Shown here in pieces: positions 1 to 7,288 of a DNA stretch of 47,357 nucleotides; the first letter of the stretch is position 1; every line of letters starts with the position of its first letter. A model generated the notes under the pieces. That model did no database searches and had not been told where the DNA came from. It saw nothing but the letters and a program-made list of their open reading frames with translations. A program made the position numbers and the translations under genes. Source of the stretch: Polaribacter sp. (GTDB lineage: Bacteria; Bacteroidota; Bacteroidia; Flavobacteriales; Flavobacteriaceae); the NCBI GenBank assembly GCA_018608545.1, contig JABAZI010000056.1:1-47357 (forward strand), given 5' to 3'.

Positions 1-116
1 AAATTAGATTTTAATTACTGGTTAATATGGATAACAAACCTTTTATCATAGGTTTATATAAGACGGATAATAGAATTCTTTGTTTTCTTTTCTCTAAGGT
101 ATAAACGAAAAACAAC

Positions 117-187
117 TAACAGGCATAAAGGATATGTATTTAGATGAGGTGGGTTTTTTATAAGATAAAAAGAGTATAATGCATTTA
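117..187. repeat. Dispersed repeat, copy 1 of 3
   Basis: This AT-rich element is clearly related to stretches at about 2199-2262 and 3877-3944. The shared core is TATTTAGATG, then (A/G)(A/G)TGG, a T run and TATA, and about 10-15 bases later ATAATGC. Copies 1 and 2 are the closest pair. Read on the plus strand, both end in a short open frame finishing YLDE(V/M)GFL before TAA, so the element could be the decayed 3' end of a gene family or a non-coding regulatory element. Nothing else is recognised in the first 116 bases. Confidence 0.6.
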
Positions 188-237
188 ATTAGTCTTAGTG
201 TATGGTTATAAATCACTTACCTGTTTAGGCTTTTTAG

Positions 238-414
238 GTAGCCAAAATTGTTTCCGATGGCATCCCTTTTAAAAAGTGGGTGCATTCAACTTACATCGAT
301 ATCTCCTCGTATTCAGGAACTGCTTCTATTGCCTTTAAATATTCAGGTACAGGGAATAGTAACTTTGATGGCACTTATGAACTCGATCAGATTTTGATAT
401 ATGCTAAAAAGTAG
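238..414 (+). pseudogene. C-terminal fragment of a choice-of-anchor J-like (DUF5017-type) domain protein
   Basis: A 58-codon open frame begins straight after an in-frame stop (235-237), has no start codon, and ends at TAG 412-414. It contains IDISSYSGTASIAFKYSGTG and then FDGTYELDQILIY. This is the typical closing beta-strand pattern of Bacteroidota choice-of-anchor J or DUF5017-like extracellular domains, which usually end ..GTY.vDdi.i. The rest of the protein is absent upstream, where copy 1 of the dispersed repeat sits instead. I read it as a gene remnant. The family assignment rests on motif recall. Confidence 0.5.
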
Positions 415-469
415 GGAGAGTGGTGTTTTTTTGAAGCTTCCTTTTCTAATATTGATTAAGGGCAGTTAG

Positions 470-1990
470 TTAGGGTAAAGGGTTGTATTCAAATGCGCCA
501 ATATCCACTCCATTTCCCAAGGGCCTACTGGTGCCATCAAAATCTGTTGAAGGGGCTCCTTCTAAAACTCCCGCATCAATGCAAAGAGATGAGGCTTTCA
601 GGCGATAGTCATTATTGCAGATACTGACAAAATTTGGATCATGGGTTGTTATATTTGATCCACTTGGAGTATTGAACCAATTATTGTAAAAATTGGAATA
701 TTCGAAATCAAAATTTAAAGGATACCAAGTGTGTTGTTTATATCCAGTCCTATAGAAGTTTTCCACGTTTATAATAATACTGTTGATCATTTTATTACCA
801 TTGTTTTCACGATCACAGGTAAATAAATACTTTCCCCCATTAAAAACACAATTCATAAAAGTATTATTTTTTGCTGGTGATACCTGATCATAATAGAAAA
901 ACGAAATCTGTGCCTCACTAGGGTTTTGGAAAATACAATTTTCAAATACATTATAAGTACCTGAATTTTGTGCACCTCCATCTTCGCTGGTATCCAAAAA
1001 ATAAACCGAGTTTTCGGCATTAATAGATTTACAATTTTTTATTGAATTGTGACTAGCGCCATCTCTTATTACAAAACCACAGTTGATAGCTAAACTATTT
1101 TTAATGATGTTGTTTTTTACCCCTCTGTGCCTCAATTGATAACCATCTGAACTCATTCCTTTTGAGATACAATTGATTATCAGGTTATTTTCACAGTTGC
1201 CTTTCAAGCTAATACCATGACCACTATGGCCTAATTCACCAATACGTTCGGTGTAGCACTCTTCAATTACATTATTATTCCCCTCTACATGTATGTAATA
1301 ATCCATGGCACTTTTATATCCTGTTGTATTGTCATCAGAATATATTCTACAGTTCCTTAGGGTTTGATTATCACCCATGATAGATATACCCTCTGCACAG
1401 GCATTTAACACAGAACAATTTTCGATTGTGTTATTACTAGCAAGCCAAAAAACGATCCCCTTTCCATGATAATGTTCATTTATATTTCCAAAATTCATGG
1501 TGTTGATATTGTCTATTTTAAGATGATGCCCATTTTTTGCAGAAATACCATCTCGATAGTTTCTAATCTGAAGGTTTTTAACAATGATATGCTTTCTATT
1601 CTCTAATGTTATGGCTGTCCCTGTTGTCCTGTCTCCACCATCAAGTAAGGGCATCACACTAGCATCAAGGAGGTCTCCATATATCCATTGAAGATCTGGA
1701 TGATCACCGGGGGTTGACCTATATCCTTCAAAGGTAATTTGATTAGAGCTCGTACCGCTTGTTTCAAATACAACATATTCATTTCCGTAATCTCCTGCTT
1801 TTATAAAAACAGTATCTCCAGGAGATACATCACTTCCCGATGAAGCAGCATAAGTGATGGTTCTCCATGCTGTTGAAATTGTTGATCCATCATTAGAGTC
1901 ATTTCCAGAGGTGGAAACATAATATACGTTTTGAGACACCATAGCTAGTGAACTGGCGATTGATAAAATGCTTAAAAAGATTGTTTTCAT
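470..1990 (-). CDS. Secreted right-handed parallel beta-helix protein with choice-of-anchor Q type C-terminus
   Basis: This is a predicted exported protein of 506 residues starting at MKTIFLS. A TTG start at 2011 would add only seven residues. A signal peptide (about 1-19) is followed by VYYVSTSGNDSNDGS, the typical opening of secreted beta-helix and pectate-lyase-like proteins. The middle is rich in Asn-ladder strands such as NNTIENCSVL and NNVIEEC, expected for a parallel beta-helix fold. The C-terminus (SSLCIDAG, then TDFDGTSRP and DIGAFEY) matches the choice-of-anchor Q pattern. It may bind or cleave polysaccharide, but no catalytic residues can be assigned. It stands alone, with a dispersed repeat copy about 210 bases upstream. 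Confidence 0.85.
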   Translation of the reverse strand: MKTIFLSILSIASSLAMVSQNVYYVSTSGNDSNDGSTISTAWRTITYAASSGSDVSPGDTVFIKAGDYGNEYVVFETSGTSSNQITFEGYRSTPGDHPDLQWIYGDLLDASVMPLLDGGDRTTGTAITLENRKHIIVKNLQIRNYRDGISAKNGHHLKIDNINTMNFGNINEHYHGKGIVFWLASNNTIENCSVLNACAEGISIMGDNQTLRNCRIYSDDNTTGYKSAMDYYIHVEGNNNVIEECYTERIGELGHSGHGISLKGNCENNLIINCISKGMSSDGYQLRHRGVKNNIIKNSLAINCGFVIRDGASHNSIKNCKSINAENSVYFLDTSEDGGAQNSGTYNVFENCIFQNPSEAQISFFYYDQVSPAKNNTFMNCVFNGGKYLFTCDRENNGNKMINSIIINVENFYRTGYKQHTWYPLNFDFEYSNFYNNWFNTPSGSNITTHDPNFVSICNNDYRLKASSLCIDAGVLEGAPSTDFDGTSRPLGNGVDIGAFEYNPLP

Positions 1991-2198
1991 ATTTTTTATT
2001 TTTGCAAACAATAACAGAACCCCAGAGATGTTTTATAGATTCTTTTTTTTTAAAGGAGTCTTATGTATTCATTTATCTGTTCCTTGATTTTCTAAAAAGA
2101 ATCTAAATGTTTTTTTTTTTGCAATGGGTTTGGCCTCCCACTTGTTTCATAGAACACAAATTTTTATTACGAAAATACGGATGAAAAAATATCAACAC

Positions 2199-2262
2199 AA
2201 GTAAAGAACATATATTTAGATGAAATGGGTTTTTTATAAAGTTGGAATAGCATAATGCGTTT
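2199..2262. repeat. Dispersed repeat, copy 2 of 3
   Basis: Same element as at 117-187 and 3877-3944. It lies in the 356-base gap between the beta-helix gene (start 1990) and the end of the winged-helix gene (2347). The rest of that gap holds T-rich tracts and no gene. The open frame through this copy runs 28 codons after a TAG and ends ENTDEKISTQVKNIYLDEMGFL in single-letter code (split here only by reading frame, positions about 2165-2239). Confidence 0.6.
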
Positions 2263-2346
2263 ATTTACCTTATTTTTTTCATTTTTTTAGGTTGTAGAAC
2301 GGTTTATGTAAGAATCGTAAGGGATTAAGATCCTCTCCTTTCTCTT

Positions 2347-2619
2347 TTACATTCTAAATATTTTAGTCTCTTCATTATTGGTCATCACATTTACAGAAAT
2401 AGAGACTTTTAAATCAAAATTATTACGATAATAAAAAGTTTTTCTACGATTACTGTAAGAGATAGTGGCTTCATACTCTTTTAATTCATTCATTAATGAA
2501 TGTACAGATTGCTTGTTAATTCTTAGTAATTCTGACAGGTCTTTTGGAGTGCCTGTATTTTCCTTTAAAATTAAATTATGCAATTGTTGTAAACGGTCTA
2601 GGTTTTTTAAGTTTTTCAT
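2347..2619 (-). CDS. Small winged-helix DNA-binding protein
   Basis: A 90-residue protein. Its first 60 residues look like an HTH_11-type winged helix: a helix with LDRLQQLHNLI, the segment GTPKDLSELLRINKQSVHSL as helix-turn-helix (residues about 24-43), and a wing with the basic aromatic strand RRKTFYYRNNF. The tail DLKVSISVNV is a short beta hairpin. Stand-alone proteins of this size and pattern are common in Bacteroidota and are usually annotated only as HTH domain proteins. No partner gene is evident. The neighbours run in the same direction but are 350-440 bases away. Confidence 0.75.
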   Translation of the reverse strand: MKNLKNLDRLQQLHNLILKENTGTPKDLSELLRINKQSVHSLMNELKEYEATISYSNRRKTFYYRNNFDLKVSISVNVMTNNEETKIFRM

Positions 2620-3059
2620 AGCAATATTGTTTATTTGATCTTAGAAGAAAAAGTAAGTCTTTTATTCTAGGGGGGAGTCTTGTAGAAGTTCAAATCCGAT
2701 ACTTGTAGTTTTCTTGAACGGTGTTATGATCGAAACGAAGCGTAAAAAGATGCTTCCTTTTCGGTTTAACATTCAACCAATACTGCTTCAACTCTTACTC
2801 CTGATTTTTTTACTATTTCTTATTTCGTGTATTCGTTTTCTGAGGATAAATTTGCTAAAATCCCAATAAAAAAAAATTATATTTATAATACTTCTCATAG
2901 TTTTGTCTTTTTAACACCAACACTCAGATAAAAGTGTGTTTTAATCTGTTTTGTAGATTGTTGATCAGCATCTTGATTTTCATATTAGGGTCCTCTTTTT
3001 CCGATTTTAAGGAGCATAATTTTATAGATTTAATTTTTGTGCTGTTGCTTAAACTGCTA

Positions 3060-3677
3060 CTAATTAAGCACAGTATTGTGTGCTAGTGATTCTAGTTTGT
3101 ATTCCATATTGTGTTCGGTTTCTTTAGCCATTGTTTTAGTGTACAATAGTTCGATAATATGCAAAGACATGTCAATACCCGCAGAGATCCCCTCTGATGT
3201 GAAAATTTTTTCTGATGACTGAACAAATCTTTTTTTGGGTTTTGGGATCCCATTAGAAACAATCTCTTTTAAGTGGTTGTAAACACCTCTATGTGTACAA
3301 TAAGGTTTACTGTCTAATAAATTTAACACAGCAAGTAATCTCGCACCAGAACAAAAACTTAACGTAAAAGTAGTTGCTTTATGGATTTTATTAATCCAAT
3401 TCAGTGTTTTTTTATCTGCCATTAGCCTTCGGGTTCCTGCCCCTCCTGAAATGATTAAAACATCAATTTTTGGGACATTTAAGAATGAATATGACGGCTT
3501 CACAGACAAACCATTGACTGCGTTAATTGAAGATAAAGTTTTTGCTACTGTAAACACGTTGAATAGGGCACGGTTTTGTAATTCAGAACAAATAGCAAAT
3601 ACCTCAAAAGGTCCAGCAAAATTCGGAACGTCAGCTTGGTTAAATATTAAAACACCCACATTTAGTTTTTTTTTCAT
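3060..3677 (-). CDS. DJ-1/PfpI family protein (class I glutamine amidotransferase-like)
   Basis: A 205-residue cytoplasmic protein with the DJ-1/PfpI fold. Visible hallmarks are the early acidic residue in AGPFEVF (Glu25), the nucleophile elbow LSFCSGARLLA with Cys109, a His shortly after (THRGVYNHL), and the closing motif TSEGISAGIDMSLHII. The pattern is closest to the isonitrile hydratase/transcriptional-regulator branch, but there is no C-terminal AraC domain, so it is a stand-alone enzyme-like member. The substrate is unknown. The gene is monocistronic, with dispersed repeat copy 3 about 200 bases upstream. Confidence 0.85.
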   Translation of the reverse strand: MKKKLNVGVLIFNQADVPNFAGPFEVFAICSELQNRALFNVFTVAKTLSSINAVNGLSVKPSYSFLNVPKIDVLIISGGAGTRRLMADKKTLNWINKIHKATTFTLSFCSGARLLAVLNLLDSKPYCTHRGVYNHLKEIVSNGIPKPKKRFVQSSEKIFTSEGISAGIDMSLHIIELLYTKTMAKETEHNMEYKLESLAHNTVLN

Positions 3678-3876
3678 AACGTTTATTTTAGGTGATCGTT
3701 TAGAGTACTATTTGTCATAATACTCGTTCGATATTATGAGAAATAAGAACATCAGGAGTTGGATTAGGTTCACATAAAGTGATAACTAATAACCCAATCA
3801 ATAATCTTGAAAGTAGGTGTAAGTATCTCATAGATTTTTTTTACTTATAATAATATGAATAAAAAACAATGAACGA

Positions 3877-3944
3877 AAGTAAAGAGCATATATTTAGATG
3901 AAATGGTGTTTTTATATAGTAAAGAAACATAATGCACTCATTTA
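3877..3944. repeat. Dispersed repeat, copy 3 of 3
   Basis: Third copy of the element at 117-187 and 2199-2262, and more diverged after the ATGG core (TG in place of GT, then extra substitutions), though the flanking ATAATGC block is kept. It lies between the DJ-1 gene start (3677) and the 3' end of the LRR-like locus (3994). Like copy 2, it sits about 200 bases upstream of a minus-strand start codon. Nothing else is seen in 3678-3876. Confidence 0.55.
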
Positions 3945-3993
3945 AATAGAATTCTATTTTTAATAACAATTATTATAAGAGAATTTCTACTCA

Positions 3994-4156
3994 CTAAAAA
4001 GTAGAATAGTTTTCAATATCTACTGAAATAGGGGGTGAAAAACTTAGAGAGAATTTTAAATTAGTAAAAAATTCCGCACAATTTCTATAATCAAGTATAG
4101 AAACGATACAACATTTATAATGATGAGAAGTACGAGTAATTTCTGTTTTAAGTTTT
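3994..4156 (-). other. Out-of-frame continuation of the LRR-like gene (probable frameshift)
   Basis: Directly downstream of the LRR gene stop (4157-4159) one frame stays open for 55 codons to TAG at 3994-3996. It starts YEKLKTEITRTSHHYKCC and ends SVDIENYSTF, with normal protein-like composition. Removing one A from the A8 tract (4167-4174) would join the LRR gene to it, giving a protein of 211 residues. I read this as a frameshifted 3' portion, either a real mutation, a slippage site or a sequencing error. A 34-residue hydrophobic frame (4056-4160) overlaps it and is judged less likely. Confidence 0.5.
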
Positions 4157-4630
4157 TCATACGATCTTTTTTTTATTTCTGAAGTACTTGATTTCTGTTG
4201 TTTTTATAAAGTCAATATTTTTATTTTTAAAGCGATCTGGTAATAGAAGTATATGAACCTCTCTTAAGTTTGAAAGGATTTTTATATTGGTATCTCTTAG
4301 GCACAAGGTATTACCAACAGTTTTTAATTTTCCTAAATCATCAATATTACTGTATCTTAAAGTGATTGTTCCTCCAATTTTTTTAATGTTCCCTAGAGAG
4401 GTAAGTTTTTGAGCTTTCAAAATCCAAAAATCATTTTTAACATAGTTTAGTTGACCTAAATCTATCAGATGATTTGAATTTATTCCAAGATTTCCATAAA
4501 CTCTTTTCAAGCACCCTAGTGAACTAATATTATTCCCTGTAATGATAAAGTTTCCCTTAAGACACCCTTTTTCATTGATAAGACTATTGAATTTTTTTTG
4601 AGTACAAATCGTTAAATAATTATCTTCCAT
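4157..4630 (-). CDS. Leucine-rich-repeat-like protein, probably truncated by frameshift
   Basis: 157 residues from the ATG at 4630. The frame could extend to 4672, but a good promoter (4642-4672) overlaps that extension. Residues about 30-130 form degenerate repeats of about 20 residues with the pattern LxxLGxLxxVxGxLxLxxSxI, for example SSLGCLKRVYGNLGI and DDLGKLKTVGNTLCL, so a solenoid fold is likely. No signal peptide is seen, so it is presumably intracellular. Short LRR-like proteins of this sort are frequent in Flavobacteriia, and their function is unknown. It ends in KKKIV at an A8 tract, after which coding potential continues in another frame to 3994. Confidence 0.7.
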   Translation of the reverse strand: MEDNYLTICTQKKFNSLINEKGCLKGNFIITGNNISSLGCLKRVYGNLGINSNHLIDLGQLNYVKNDFWILKAQKLTSLGNIKKIGGTITLRYSNIDDLGKLKTVGNTLCLRDTNIKILSNLREVHILLLPDRFKNKNIDFIKTTEIKYFRNKKKIV

Positions 4631-4641
4631 ATTTTTTTTAA

Positions 4642-4672
4642 TAAAAATACAGGTAAAAAAATCATTTGTCAA
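4642..4672 (-). promoter_or_regulatory. Promoter of the LRR-like gene
   Basis: On the minus strand, TTG (4672-4670), 20 bases, then TATTTTTA (4649-4642), one mismatch from TAnnTTTG. The predicted transcript would start only a few bases before the ATG at 4630, which supports that start. The -33 element abuts the repeat ATCACTGAA. Confidence 0.5.
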
Positions 4673-4800
4673 TCACTGAAATTAGTGAAATTTCATCCTC
4701 ACTGTTTTTGGGATATTTTCCTCACTGTTTTTGGGGTGTTTGAATTTTTTGATCATGAAAATCAGGAAATTAGTGCTGTTTTTTGTAGGAATTCAGTGAT
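4672..4800. repeat. Cluster of short direct and inverted repeats in a divergent promoter region
   Basis: The cluster includes an inverted pair ATCACTGAA (4672-4680) and TTCAGTGAT (4792-4800). It also has a direct pair GAAATTAGTG (4678-4687 and 4766-4775) and a tandem pair CCTCACTGTTTTTGGG (4697-4712 and 4720-4735, 23-base period). A looser third copy, GTGCTGTTTTTTG, follows near 4773. The cluster fills the gap between the LRR gene (minus) and mce (plus) and looks like a multi-site operator. No regulator can be named. Confidence 0.55.
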
Positions 4801-4880
4801 CAATCCCATACGGTAATAAATAAAAAAAAGATATGTACTTTTAAAACTGATTTTTATGAGATCTTTTTTATTTTTACTTT

Positions 4881-5282
4881 ATGAAAAAAATCGAACATAT
4901 AGGGATTGCTGTAAAAAATTTAGAGAAATCCAATAAATTATTTGCTTCTCTTTTTGGAGAACCTAGTTATAAAATAGAAGAAGTTGCTTCTGAGGGTGTA
5001 AAAACATCTTTTTTTGCTTCAGGACCTAATAAAATTGAATTATTACAAGCCACAAATCCAAACAGTCCGATTGCAAAGTTTATAGAAAATAAAGGAGAAG
5101 GAATTCATCATATTGCATTTGCTGTTTTAGATATAGAAGAAGAAGTAAAGAGGCTTCAAAATGAAGGTTTTGTTGTCTTAAATGAAATCCCAAAAAAAGG
5201 AGCAGATAATAAGTTAGTTGTATTTTTACATCCAAAATCTACCAATGGTGTTCTTATTGAATTGTGCCAAGAGATCGATTAA
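4881..5282 (+). CDS. mce: Methylmalonyl-CoA epimerase
   Basis: Interconverts (R)- and (S)-methylmalonyl-CoA in the propionate/succinyl-CoA pathway. At 133 residues it is the usual length for this VOC-fold enzyme. Two beta-alpha-beta-beta-beta modules are visible, with the expected metal ligands: His6 in IEHIGIAV, Glu53 in NKIELLQ, His76 or His77 in GIHHIAFAV, and Glu127 in VLIELC. The gene is single, with ftsX 61 bases downstream. The leader before the ATG is T-rich with a weak TATTTTTA box at 4869-4876. Confidence 0.93.
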   Translation: MKKIEHIGIAVKNLEKSNKLFASLFGEPSYKIEEVASEGVKTSFFASGPNKIELLQATNPNSPIAKFIENKGEGIHHIAFAVLDIEEEVKRLQNEGFVVLNEIPKKGADNKLVVFLHPKSTNGVLIELCQEID

Positions 5283-5343
5283 TTAAAATACTGTCAAATA
5301 CATACGAATTACTATCTTGCAAGTCTAAAAATTATTTCACAAA

Positions 5344-6222
5344 ATGTCCTCCAAATTTGATACTTACCAAAAACGACGACTGAAATCTTCCTATTTTTCA
5401 GTAGTGATTAGCATTGCTCTTGTTCTTTTTATGGTCGGAGTACTAGGATTGGTTGTATTAAAATCGACGATTATTGCAAATAGAGTAAAGGAAAAAGTTG
5501 CAATTACGTTGTTCTTGAAAGATGATGTTTCCCCAAAAAACAGAAATGATTTAAAAGCATTTATCCAAAAAGAAGCTTTTACCAGAAGAATAATATACAC
5601 GAGTAAGGAAAAAGCAGCCAAAATTTATAGCAAAGAAATTGGGGAAGACTTTTTGGATTTCTTAGGGAATAATCCTTTAAAAAATGCGTTAGACATTTAC
5701 TTGAAGGCAGATTTTGTAACTCCAATAAAAATGAAACAATTAGAAAAACAGTTTACAAAAAATGCTTTTGTAGCAGCGGTTTCTTATGATAAATTATTAA
5801 TTAATCTTTTAACAAAAAATATTCAGCGAATCAGTTTTTGGCTACTAGTTGTGAGTGGATTTTTTGGTTTAGTAGCCATGATTTTAATAAATAGCTCTAT
5901 AAGGTTGTCTGTGTATTCAAAACGATTTAATATAAAAACCATGCAAATGGTTGGGGCTACGAAAAGCTTTATCAGAAAACCTTTTATATGGAGAAGTATA
6001 AAACTAGGAATGATAGGTGCCTTTATAGCACTTATTGGATTGTCATTAGTTGTTTATTATTTAGATATACATGCACCAAGTTTAGAATTAATTAACGATT
6101 ATATGACACTGGGGTATTTAGTTGGGGGGGTTTTAATATCGGCATTTATAATTACTTGGGTAAGTACTTTTTTAGCAACACAACGATTTTTAAATTTACA
6201 AACAGACGAACTTTATTATTAG
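5344..6222 (+). CDS. ftsX: Cell division protein FtsX (permease-like)
   Basis: Membrane partner of the ATPase FtsE. The FtsEX complex activates peptidoglycan hydrolases at the division site. The 292-residue protein has one N-terminal transmembrane helix (about 20-44), an extracytoplasmic domain (about 45-165), and three C-terminal helices (about 170-190, 220-240, 262-282), the standard FtsX layout. The segment SVYSKRFNIKTMQMVGATKSF is the conserved cytoplasmic region before the last helices. ftsE is not in the window. DUF3098, uppP and truB follow with gaps of 2-22 bases, an arrangement typical of Bacteroidota and suggestive of an operon. Confidence 0.93.
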   Translation: MSSKFDTYQKRRLKSSYFSVVISIALVLFMVGVLGLVVLKSTIIANRVKEKVAITLFLKDDVSPKNRNDLKAFIQKEAFTRRIIYTSKEKAAKIYSKEIGEDFLDFLGNNPLKNALDIYLKADFVTPIKMKQLEKQFTKNAFVAAVSYDKLLINLLTKNIQRISFWLLVVSGFFGLVAMILINSSIRLSVYSKRFNIKTMQMVGATKSFIRKPFIWRSIKLGMIGAFIALIGLSLVVYYLDIHAPSLELINDYMTLGYLVGGVLISAFIITWVSTFLATQRFLNLQTDELYY

Positions 6223-6226
6223 TAAT

Positions 6227-6469
6227 ATGGAAAATAAAAAGACACCAAAAAATACTTTTTTATTTGGTAAAAAAAATTATGTAATAATGATCATTGGTCT
6301 TGTTTTTATTACACTAGGCTTTGTATTGATGTCAGGAGGTGGAAGTGATAATCCCGCAGTTTTTAATGAAGAAATATACAATTGGCAACGAATTCGTTTA
6401 GCACCAACTTTAGTAATAATAGGTTTGGGAATTGAAATTTATGCAATTTTAGTTAACCCTAATACATAA
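6227..6469 (+). CDS. DUF3098 family small membrane protein
   Basis: An 80-residue protein with two transmembrane helices (about 19-35 and 57-75) separated by the conserved loop SGGGSDNPAVFNEEIYNWQR. The segments LFGKKNYVIMIIGL and RIRLAPTLV are characteristic of DUF3098, a Bacteroidota family nearly always found between ftsX and uppP. It begins four bases after the ftsX stop and ends two bases before uppP. The position suggests a role in envelope or division processes, but no function is known. Confidence 0.88.
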   Translation: MENKKTPKNTFLFGKKNYVIMIIGLVFITLGFVLMSGGGSDNPAVFNEEIYNWQRIRLAPTLVIIGLGIEIYAILVNPNT

Positions 6470-6471
6470 AG

Positions 6472-7266
6472 ATGAATATCATAGAAGCAATAATTTTGGG
6501 GATCACTCAAGGTTTAACAGAGTTTTTACCGGTATCATCTAGTGGGCATTTAGAATTGGTAAAAGCAATTTTAGGAGACACTTCTGTGCCCGAAGAGAGT
6601 TTAACTTTTACGGTAGTCTTACATTTTGCAACTGCATTAAGTACCCTAGTTATTTTTAGAAAAGAAATTATAGAGCTATTTAAAGGATTATTCCAGTTCA
6701 AATGGAATGATGAATTTAAGTTTTCATTAAAAATCATCATTTCTATGCTTCCTGCTGTAATTATAGGCTTGCTTTTTGAAAAAGAATTAGCATCTTTTTT
6801 TGGAGGAAAAATATTATTAGTTGGATGCATGTTATTGTTAACAGCGTTGTTGCTTTTACTAGCAGATAAAGCAAAAAACACAAACAAAGAGGTTTCATTT
6901 TCTAATGCGGTACTCATTGGTATTTCTCAAGCGATCGCAATGTTGCCCGGAATTTCTAGATCTGGCGCTACTATTTCTACATCGGTTTTATTAGGAGTAG
7001 ATAGAACTAGAGCTGCGAAATTTTCATTTTTAATGGTAGTTCCATTAATTTTCGGGAAAATAGGGAAAGATGTTTTAAGTGGAGATTTAAACTTTCACTC
7101 CTCCGAAATAGTTCCTATTTTGGCAGGTTTTATTGCTGCTTTTTTAGCAGGGTTATTGGCTTGTAAATGGATGATTTCTTTAGTAAAAAAAAGCAATCTG
7201 TATTATTTTTCAATCTATTGTTCAGTTATAGGAGTTATTGCGATCGGCTACGCTCTTTCAAATTAA
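6472..7266 (+). CDS. uppP: Undecaprenyl-diphosphatase
   Basis: Dephosphorylates undecaprenyl diphosphate to recycle the lipid carrier for peptidoglycan and other envelope glycans, and confers some bacitracin tolerance (BacA family). It is a polytopic membrane protein of 264 residues. Both signature motifs are present: (E)FLPVSSSGHLEL at residues about 17-28 with the catalytic Glu, and LPGISRSGATIS in the second inverted repeat. It lies between DUF3098 and truB in the same operon. Confidence 0.96.
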   Translation: MNIIEAIILGITQGLTEFLPVSSSGHLELVKAILGDTSVPEESLTFTVVLHFATALSTLVIFRKEIIELFKGLFQFKWNDEFKFSLKIIISMLPAVIIGLLFEKELASFFGGKILLVGCMLLLTALLLLLADKAKNTNKEVSFSNAVLIGISQAIAMLPGISRSGATISTSVLLGVDRTRAAKFSFLMVVPLIFGKIGKDVLSGDLNFHSSEIVPILAGFIAAFLAGLLACKWMISLVKKSNLYYFSIYCSVIGVIAIGYALSN

Positions 7267-7288
7267 AAAAACATTAAATTCACCCCAC

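Noticed and set aside
117..260. Short 11-15 codon frames starting at the ATG inside each dispersed repeat copy (MKWVFYKV-like)
   Set aside because: They are similar only because the repeat is similar. They are very short, and the copy 3 version runs into a different ending.
2688..2697. GTTCAAATCC, resembling a tRNA T-loop
   Set aside because: The flanking bases do not form the T stem, and no acceptor or anticodon arm can be built around it on either strand.
2919..2938. ACACT/AGTGT stem downstream of the DJ-1 gene
   Set aside because: Only five base pairs with an 8-base loop and no T run on the minus strand, so it is not a convincing terminator.
3451..3720. Open frame of 89 codons on the plus strand
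   Set aside because: It lies opposite the DJ-1/PfpI gene, whose motifs are clear, and its own product has no recognisable pattern.
4056..4160. 34-codon hydrophobic frame whose ATG overlaps the LRR-like stop (ATGA)
   Set aside because: It is attractive as a coupled membrane peptide, but the other frame over the same bases stays open longer and has more normal protein composition, so the frameshift explanation is preferred.
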